Assembly: GCF_013782625.1 (NCBI RefSeq)
Contig: NZ_CP056199.1
Coordinates: 124,001 to 188,000, forward strand
Direction of reading: 5' to 3'
Source: Enterobacter sp. RHBSTW-00994
GTDB taxonomy: Bacteria > Pseudomonadota > Gammaproteobacteria > Enterobacterales > Enterobacteriaceae
DNA: 64,000 nt
Of this stretch, positions 59,091 to 64,000 are shown piece by piece. The translations under genes and the position numbers were made by a program. The first letter of the stretch is position 1, and each line of letters starts with the position of its first letter. The notes under the pieces are model-generated. The model saw only the letters and a program-made list of their open reading frames with translations, had not been told where the DNA came from and made no database searches.

Positions 59091-59421
59091 TGAGAACTCC
59101 TCTTAAATCACACAGCGGGATCGTGAACATCAGAGAGCCAGTTAAGAATAGTCGGTAAAGGATAGGCAGGAGCCCCGGGTGTGTGATTAATCGTGCTGTT
59201 GTCCTGGCTTTACGCGTTTCAGCAGAAGAGGTATCCAGGCTAATTGACTGATTATTCAAAAACAGGGCTCGCAGAGTATTTTTTTGTAAATCGTCAGTAC
59301 GAAAACGGCAATAGCCGTTTTGCATGAAAAGAGTATCTTGCAGGCCTGACCTGGACTATCCTTGTCAGCGTCGGGCATGCCTGTGCCGGTGTGCGCTTTT
59401 TAGGGTGAAAGGAGTAATAAA
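59091..59421. other. yiaG / yiaF divergent region
   Basis: 331 bp without a supportable gene; promoters of both divergent genes must lie here. A perfect hairpin AAAACGGC-AATA-GCCGTTTT is at 59302-59321, with no U-run on either side. GAAAGGAG at 59408-59415 is the yiaF ribosome binding site. Confidence 0.6.
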
Positions 59422-60132
59422 ATGGCGACAGGAAAGTCCTGCTCTCGCTGGTTTGCGCCTATTGCGGCGTTGTTAATGGTAGTTAGCCTGAGTGGGTGTT
59501 TCGATAAAGAAGGCGATCAGCGCAAGGCGTTTATCGATTTTCTACAGAATACCGTGATGCGCAGCGGTGAACATCTTCCAACGCTGACTGCGGATCAGAA
59601 AAAACAGTTTGGTCCCTTCGTGTCCGATTACGCCATCCTTTATGGTTATTCACAGCAGGTGAATCAGGCGATGGACTCGGGTCTGCGTCCGGTGCTGGAC
59701 AGCGTCAACGCTATTCGCGTGCCGCAGGATTATATGACTCAGCGTGAGCCGCTGCGTCAGTCTAACGGTGCGCTGGGTGTTTTGAGCCAGCAACTGCAGA
59801 ATGCAAAGATGCAGGCTGATGCCTCGCGTTCCGCCTTAAAGCAGGGTGATGATCTGAAACCTGTCTTTGACAAGATTTATGAGAAAGTGGTGACGAAACC
59901 CGCTGATGCCATGCAACCGTTGATTCCGGCTGCGCAGATTTTCACCCAACAGTTGGTGCAGGTTGGGGACTATATTTCCCAGCAAGGGACTCAGGTGAGC
60001 TTTGTCTCTAATGGCATCCAGTTCCCGACGTCGCAGCAGGCGAGCCAGTACAATACGCTGATTGGGCCGCTGGCCTCGCAGCACCAGGCCTTTAGTCAGG
60101 CATGGAGTGCGGCGGTGACAGCCACGGAGTAA
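59422..60132 (+). CDS. yiaF: DUF3053 family lipoprotein YiaF
   Basis: 236 residues. Signal peptide with lipobox VSLSGCFDK (Cys at about 27), so membrane-anchored lipoprotein; FDK after Cys puts Phe at +2 and Asp at +3. The rest is helical, Gln-rich (KEGDQRKAFIDFLQNTVMRSGE, QLQNAKMQADASRSALKQGDD). Function unknown; E. coli YiaF is a close match in length and motif order. Own terminator follows. Confidence 0.94.
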   Translation: MATGKSCSRWFAPIAALLMVVSLSGCFDKEGDQRKAFIDFLQNTVMRSGEHLPTLTADQKKQFGPFVSDYAILYGYSQQVNQAMDSGLRPVLDSVNAIRVPQDYMTQREPLRQSNGALGVLSQQLQNAKMQADASRSALKQGDDLKPVFDKIYEKVVTKPADAMQPLIPAAQIFTQQLVQVGDYISQQGTQVSFVSNGIQFPTSQQASQYNTLIGPLASQHQAFSQAWSAAVTATE

Positions 60133-60144
60133 CACGAGCAACGA

Positions 60145-60173
60145 AAAAAACCCCGCTATAAGCGGGGTTTTTT
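60145..60173. terminator. Terminator of yiaF
   Basis: AAAAAACCCCGCT, loop ATA, AGCGGGGTTTTTT (13-bp stem), 12 bp after the yiaF stop. Confidence 0.95.
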
Positions 60174-60211
60174 ATTCATATTAAAAATAATACTTGTCTT
60201 TCATGTACCAC

Positions 60212-60384
60212 ATCGGTATAACTATGTCCGTCGGTTTGTTACACAGACCTAAAGCAGTTTAGTAAAGCAGTCCAGATTGTTATCCATAGATACCCTTCGT
60301 AGTGACCCTTCCTTCATCGCTTAAAAATCTGTAACGCAACCATCGTGCCGGAAGGCAAAACAAATTTTTAATAAGGTAATTTCT
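60212..60384 (+). promoter_or_regulatory. cspA promoter and cold-shock 5' leader
   Basis: GTATAAC at 60207-60213 is a -10-like box, and the leader that follows (about 60231-60384) is about 150 nt, as in E. coli cspA. The cold box CGGTTTGTTACACAGACC begins at 60232, close to the E. coli CGGUUUGACGUACAGACC. Further leader blocks kept from E. coli are AAAGCAG, GATACCC and CCGGAAGGC. This RNA folds differently at low temperature and so controls cspA translation. Confidence 0.85.
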
Positions 60385-60597
60385 ATGTCTGGTAAAATGA
60401 CTGGTCTGGTAAAATGGTTCAACGCTGATAAAGGTTTCGGCTTCATCACTCCTGACGATGGCTCTAAAGATGTATTCGTACACTTCTCTGCTATCCAGAA
60501 CGAAGGCTACAAATCTTTGGACGAAGGTCAGAAAGTTTCTTTCACCATCGAAAGCGGCGCTAAAGGCCCAGCAGCTGGTAACGTTGTAAGCCTGTAA
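60385..60597 (+). CDS. cspA: Major cold shock protein CspA
   Basis: 70-residue OB-fold RNA chaperone that melts mRNA structure in the cold. RNP1 KGFGFI and RNP2 VFVHFS motifs are intact; residues are essentially E. coli CspA. AAGG ribosome binding site 60375-60378. Monocistronic, long leader upstream, strong terminator downstream. Confidence 0.98.
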   Translation: MSGKMTGLVKWFNADKGFGFITPDDGSKDVFVHFSAIQNEGYKSLDEGQKVSFTIESGAKGPAAGNVVSL

Positions 60598-60624
60598 GCT
60601 TCCAACTCAGCAGCACAAGAATTT

Positions 60625-60650
60625 AAAAACCCGCCTTCTGGCGGGTTTTT
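60625..60650. terminator. Bidirectional terminator cspA / ghrB
   Basis: AAAAACCCGCC, loop TTCT, GGCGGGTTTTT. Ends cspA; with its A-run also ends ghrB, whose stop is at 60657. Confidence 0.95.
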
Positions 60651-60656
60651 TCGTTT

Positions 60657-61631
60657 CTACTGCTGAACCTGCGGGTTAACACAGTTTTTCTCAACTTTTC
60701 CGCTGAGAGCGGCAATCAGATTGTCCACTGCAGTTGCGGCCATGTTGTAGCGAGTTTCATGGGTGGCAGAGCCGATGTGAGGCAGGGCAACCACGTTGGG
60801 CAGCGTCAGCAGCGGGGAATCAACCGGCAGCGGCTCTTGCTCGAATACATCCAGCCCAGCAGCATGGATCTCCCCGTTTTGCAGTGCTTCAATCAGTGCT
60901 TTCTCATCGACCACCGGACCACGGCCCGCATTAATGAAAATGGCCGATTTCTTCATTTTGCCAAATTCAGCCTTGCCAATCAGATGATGGGTTTCTTCCG
61001 TCAGCGGCAGGATCAGACAAACGTAGTCAGCTTCCTGCAACAAGGTATCTAAATCACAGTAACGCGCGTTAAAGCGCTCTTCGGCTTCGTTGTGATGACG
61101 GCGTGCGTTATACAGAATCGGCATATTGAAACCGAAATGCGCACGTTGTGCGAGAGACAGGCCAATGCGTCCCATGCCGACGATCCCCAGCGTTTTACCG
61201 TGGACGTCCACGCCAAACCAGTCCGGGCCGATACCTTTGGTCCATTCACCCGCTTTCACACGTTCGGCCACTTCGACCACGCGACGGGCAGTGCTCAGCA
61301 CCAGCGCCATCAGTGTGTCCGCCACTGTTTCCGTCAGGGCATAGGGCGTATGCATCAGCAGGATCTTGCGGGCGTTCAGTGCATCGACATCGAAGTTGTC
61401 GTACCCCACGGAAATGGTCGAGGTAGCACGAAGCTTCGGCATTTTCTCCAGCAGTGCGATATCTACTTTCTCGCTTGAACCCAGCAAACCTTCAGCGCTG
61501 GCAAACGCCGTTGCGTGTTGTGCTACGGTATCCGGGCTCAGGTTCTTCACCTGGGTAACAGTGAAGTGTTCTTCCAGGCGTTTTTGCAGATCTTCAGGCA
61601 GTGCTTTATACAAAATGACGGACGGCTTCAT
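60657..61631 (-). CDS. ghrB: Glyoxylate/hydroxypyruvate/2-ketogluconate reductase B
   Basis: 324-residue D-isomer-specific 2-hydroxyacid dehydrogenase, NADPH-linked (also called tkrA). Reduces 2-ketogluconate to gluconate, and glyoxylate and hydroxypyruvate. Rossmann loop [16 protein letters not shown] near 150-165, then LCL-like substrate loop, and catalytic Arg ([10 protein letters not shown]), Glu (DVFEQEPLP) and His (LPHIGSAT). Here it follows a 2-ketogluconate-type transporter and kinase on the same strand (26-bp gap), so its main substrate is probably 2-ketogluconate. Confidence 0.96.
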   Translation of the reverse strand: MKPSVILYKALPEDLQKRLEEHFTVTQVKNLSPDTVAQHATAFASAEGLLGSSEKVDIALLEKMPKLRATSTISVGYDNFDVDALNARKILLMHTPYALTETVADTLMALVLSTARRVVEVAERVKAGEWTKGIGPDWFGVDVHGKTLGIVGMGRIGLSLAQRAHFGFNMPILYNARRHHNEAEERFNARYCDLDTLLQEADYVCLILPLTEETHHLIGKAEFGKMKKSAIFINAGRGPVVDEKALIEALQNGEIHAAGLDVFEQEPLPVDSPLLTLPNVVALPHIGSATHETRYNMAATAVDNLIAALSGKVEKNCVNPQVQQ

Positions 61632-61657
61632 GCTAATCTCCGTTGATTTTAAAGGAT

Positions 61658-62938
61658 TCAGGCGTGGCGTGCGCCGATGGGTAGTTGTTGATTATTAGCA
61701 GGCTTAACAATCAAAGTAAGCCACACTGACGCGAAAAGCGCTACCCCCATAAATATGTACGAGGCCGAAGGGCTACCGGTTGCACCATTCAGGTAGCCAA
61801 CAAACCAGGAGCCGAAGAACGACCCGAGCGCGCCCATGCTGTTGATGAGCGCCATTGCGCCACCTGCCACGTTACGCGGCAGCATTTCCGGAATAATGGC
61901 AAAGAACGGGCCATACGGGGCATACATGGCAGCACCGGCAATAACCAGTAGCGTGTAAGAAGCCCAAAAGTGGTTTGTGCCAACAGCCCATGAACCAATG
62001 AACGCGCAGGCCGCGATCAGCAGCAGTGGCCAGACAAACAGTTTGCGGTTTTGCAGCTTGTCCGATGCCCAGGACGCGACAATCATCGCGATGGTTGCTG
62101 CCAGATAAGGGACGGATGAGAGCCAGCCCACTTCCACCATGCCAAGGTTTTCACCACCACTCCGGATAATTGACGGCAGCCACAGAACGAAACCGTACAC
62201 CCCAATACTCCAGGTGAAATATTGCATGCACAGCAGAATAACGTTGCGGGAACGGAATGCCTCTCCGTAGTTGCGCACCGCTTTCAGGCCCTGCTGTTCT
62301 TTATCCAGTTGCGCTTGCAGCGCAGCTTTTTCCTCTTCGGAAAGCCACGTCGCCTGGGTTGGTTTATCTTTCACAAGCACCCACCAGCAAAATGCCCAGA
62401 TAACAGCCGGAACACCTTCGATGATAAACATCTCGCGCCAGCCGAAAGATTGAATCAGGTAGCCGGACACCACCGACATCCACAGGACCGTAACCGGGTT
62501 CCCGAGGATCAGGAAGGTGTTAGCGCGAGAACGTTCGGATTTGGTAAACCAGTTGCTAATGTAGATAAGCATCGCGGGCATCACGGCCGCCTCGACGACG
62601 CCGAGGATAAAGCGAATGGCAGCAAGCGCCGGGATGTTATGCACCACCCCCGTCAATGAGGCACAACCTCCCCAAAGAATCAAACAGACGAAAATGAGTT
62701 TTCGCACGCTGCGGCGCTCTGCATAGATAGCGCCAGGGATCTGGAAGAAGAAGTAGCCCAGGAAGAAAAGGGCGCCTAACAGTGATGAGACGCCTTTGGT
62801 GATCCCCAGGTCTTCGGTGATCCCTGCGGCGGATGCGAAACTGAAGTTTGCACGATCAAGGTACGCCAGGCTGTACGTGATAAACACGATCGGCATGATG
62901 TACCACCAGCGTTTGACTGCATTGGTCGAACTGTTCAT
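61658..62938 (-). CDS. kguT: MFS transporter, probable 2-ketogluconate transporter
   Basis: 426 residues, twelve membrane helices, ACS family (anion:cation symporter) of MFS. Marks: [15 protein letters not shown] in helix 1, [32 protein letters not shown], and [13 protein letters not shown]. Start at ATG 62938 with AGAGG upstream; the frame extends 29 codons into the upstream spacer without support. Between the kguK-type kinase and ghrB on one strand, matching the kgu-type 2-ketogluconate genes of Pseudomonas and enteric relatives. Substrate is inferred from context. Confidence 0.8.
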   Translation of the reverse strand: MNSSTNAVKRWWYIMPIVFITYSLAYLDRANFSFASAAGITEDLGITKGVSSLLGALFFLGYFFFQIPGAIYAERRSVRKLIFVCLILWGGCASLTGVVHNIPALAAIRFILGVVEAAVMPAMLIYISNWFTKSERSRANTFLILGNPVTVLWMSVVSGYLIQSFGWREMFIIEGVPAVIWAFCWWVLVKDKPTQATWLSEEEKAALQAQLDKEQQGLKAVRNYGEAFRSRNVILLCMQYFTWSIGVYGFVLWLPSIIRSGGENLGMVEVGWLSSVPYLAATIAMIVASWASDKLQNRKLFVWPLLLIAACAFIGSWAVGTNHFWASYTLLVIAGAAMYAPYGPFFAIIPEMLPRNVAGGAMALINSMGALGSFFGSWFVGYLNGATGSPSASYIFMGVALFASVWLTLIVKPANNQQLPIGARHA

Positions 62939-63017
62939 AGGCTTGCCTCTGTTGTTGAGGTTTGTACCGCCGTTGTATGTAGGGTACACGGTGGTTTCAT
63001 TGTGTGGTGTGGGTTTT

Positions 63018-63050
63018 CCCCTCACCCAGGCTCTCTCCCTAAAGGAGAGG
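63018..63050. repeat. GC-rich repeat, copy 7 (kguK-kguT)
   Basis: CCCCTCACCCAGGCTCTCTC then CCTAAAGGAGAGG: the tail plus hairpin arrangement of copy 3b with a weaker 6-bp stem (CTCTCC/GGAGAG). Lies 4 bp past the kguK stop. Confidence 0.75.
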
Positions 63051-63054
63051 ATAT

Positions 63055-63993
63055 TTATGCGTCGAGCTGCGCGCGCGTAGGTAATCCTTCACTGTCGCCC
63101 TGCACCTGAATCGCCAGCGACCCAATCTTGTTGCCCCGCGTGACGGCCTGATGCAGCGTTTGACCTTCCAGCAGGCTGCTGATCACGCCCACGGCGAAAC
63201 CATCCCCTGCGCCGACGGTATCGACTACGTTTTCAACTTTTATCGCCGCAACAGCACCTTGTTCACCATTGGTCGTTTTAAACCATGCGCCATCGGCCCC
63301 GGTTTTCAGGACCACGGTTTTTACACCCTGATTCAGGTAAAAATCTGCAATCGCGTCGGGCGTATTTTTCCCTGTAAGGATCATCCCTTCTTTGAGGCCT
63401 GGCAGTACCCAGTCGGCCTGGAAAGCCAGATGATTCAACTTCTCGATCATCTCCGTTTCGCTTTTCCACAGCACCGGACGCAGGTTTGGATCGAAAGAGA
63501 TGGTTTTACCTTGTGCCTTCATGCTTGCCGCCGCGTGATCGAGCAATTCATATGAGCTGGCAGAGAGTGCCGCAGCGACACCGCTCAGGTGAAGGTGTCG
63601 TGCGCCCGCAAAATGGTCAGCATGATAATCTGCGATGGACAGGTGGCTTGCTGCTGATCCTTTACGGAAATATTCAACGATGGGATCGGTTCCATTTTCA
63701 ACTTTAGATTTAAGCTGAAAACCGGTTGCGAAGCGTTCGTCTTGTGTGACGCCTGCAGGATCAATTCCTTCCTTATTCAGTGTGTCCAGAACGAACTGGC
63801 CGAAACTGTCTGTGCCCACGCGGCTCACCCAGCTTACTTTCAGGCCCAGGCGTGCCAGACCGGTCGCAACGTTCAACTCTGCACCTGCCACGCGTTTGAT
63901 AAAGTGGTTTACGGCGCTCAGCTCCCCTGTTTCTGTAGCAACAAACATGGCCATGGCTTCGCCGATGGTGATAACGTCCAGCGTCTTTTGCAT
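63055..63993 (-). CDS. kguK: PfkB-family sugar kinase, probable 2-ketogluconokinase
   Basis: 312 residues of the ribokinase/PfkB family. N-terminal VITIGEAMAMFV, substrate GAELNVATGLARLGLKVSWVSRVGTD, and the C-terminal anion-hole/catalytic motif NVVDTVGAGDGFAVGVI with the base Asp near residue 258. Resembles 2-keto-3-deoxygluconate kinases and 2-ketogluconokinases. With the neighbouring transporter and ghrB, phosphorylation of 2-ketogluconate is the best guess; KDG kinase (kdgK) is the alternative. ATG at 63993 is 7 bp from the window end. Confidence 0.8.
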   Translation of the reverse strand: MQKTLDVITIGEAMAMFVATETGELSAVNHFIKRVAGAELNVATGLARLGLKVSWVSRVGTDSFGQFVLDTLNKEGIDPAGVTQDERFATGFQLKSKVENGTDPIVEYFRKGSAASHLSIADYHADHFAGARHLHLSGVAAALSASSYELLDHAAASMKAQGKTISFDPNLRPVLWKSETEMIEKLNHLAFQADWVLPGLKEGMILTGKNTPDAIADFYLNQGVKTVVLKTGADGAWFKTTNGEQGAVAAIKVENVVDTVGAGDGFAVGVISSLLEGQTLHQAVTRGNKIGSLAIQVQGDSEGLPTRAQLDA

Positions 63994-64000
63994 CGTCTTA

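Noticed and set aside
59080-59325. An 81-codon minus-strand open frame upstream of yiaG.
   Set aside because: It overlaps the yiaG start, has no ribosome binding site and covers the region that must hold the yiaG promoter; its translation shows no recognisable pattern.

Overview
The window is a chromosomal segment of an enteric bacterium of the family Enterobacteriaceae. Gene content and order follow the E. coli K-12 stretch from yibQ to ghrB (waa-adjacent region through xyl and cspA), with most proteins close to the E. coli versions as I remember them. Several differences (a Klebsiella-style yiaKLX1X2PQRS operon, a 2-ketogluconate transporter and kinase beside ghrB, an extra ABC-F gene, and many CCCTCTCCC/GGGAGAGGG hairpins) point to the Enterobacter/Leclercia/Lelliottia/Klebsiella side of the family. 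I cannot fix the genus without a search.

Layout, left to right. 1-1.65 kb: two glycosyltransferase-type genes (the first cut by the window edge), probably for surface polysaccharide. 1.7-5.5 kb (minus strand): gpmM-envC-yibQ. 5.7-8.9 kb (plus): yibN-grxC-secB-gpsA-cysE, meeting trmL. 9.4-13.0 kb (minus): the L-lactate operon lldPRD. 13.3-17.5 kb (minus): yibL, then the mannitol operon mtlADR, with five CRP-like sites upstream. 18.1-23.7 kb (plus): yibIH, yibF, selAB. 23.8-29.0 kb: yiaY, a VOC protein, aldB, yiaU, yiaT. 29.2-36.8 kb (minus): an eight-gene ascorbate/diketogulonate operon, with its IclR-type regulator yiaJ divergent. 38-43.4 kb: ysaA, avtA, malS, bax. 43.4-51.6 kb: the complete xylose regulon (xylFGHR divergent from xylAB). 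51.7-56.3 kb: wecH, ysaB, glyQS. 56.3-58.8 kb: an accessory patch with an unknown small ORF and an ABC-F ATPase. 58.8-64 kb: yiaG, yiaF, cspA, then ghrB with a 2-ketogluconate transporter and kinase.

The window is dominated by carbon-source modules, each with its own regulator: lactate (LldR), mannitol (MtlR, CRP), ascorbate/diketogulonate (YiaJ), maltodextrin (MalT-type boxes at malS), xylose (XylR) and 2-ketogluconate. Between them lie housekeeping genes: phosphoglycerate mutase, Sec chaperone, cysteine synthesis, selenocysteine machinery and glycyl-tRNA synthetase.

I found no rRNA, tRNA, CRISPR array, insertion sequence or intact prophage, and no convincing wholly new system. The least explained parts are the glyS-yiaG accessory patch, the dispersed GC-rich palindrome family, an open reading frame remnant between ysaA and avtA, and several strong intergenic hairpins (gpsA-cysE, aldB leader, yiaU-yiaT, xylF-xylG) that ordinary terminators do not explain.
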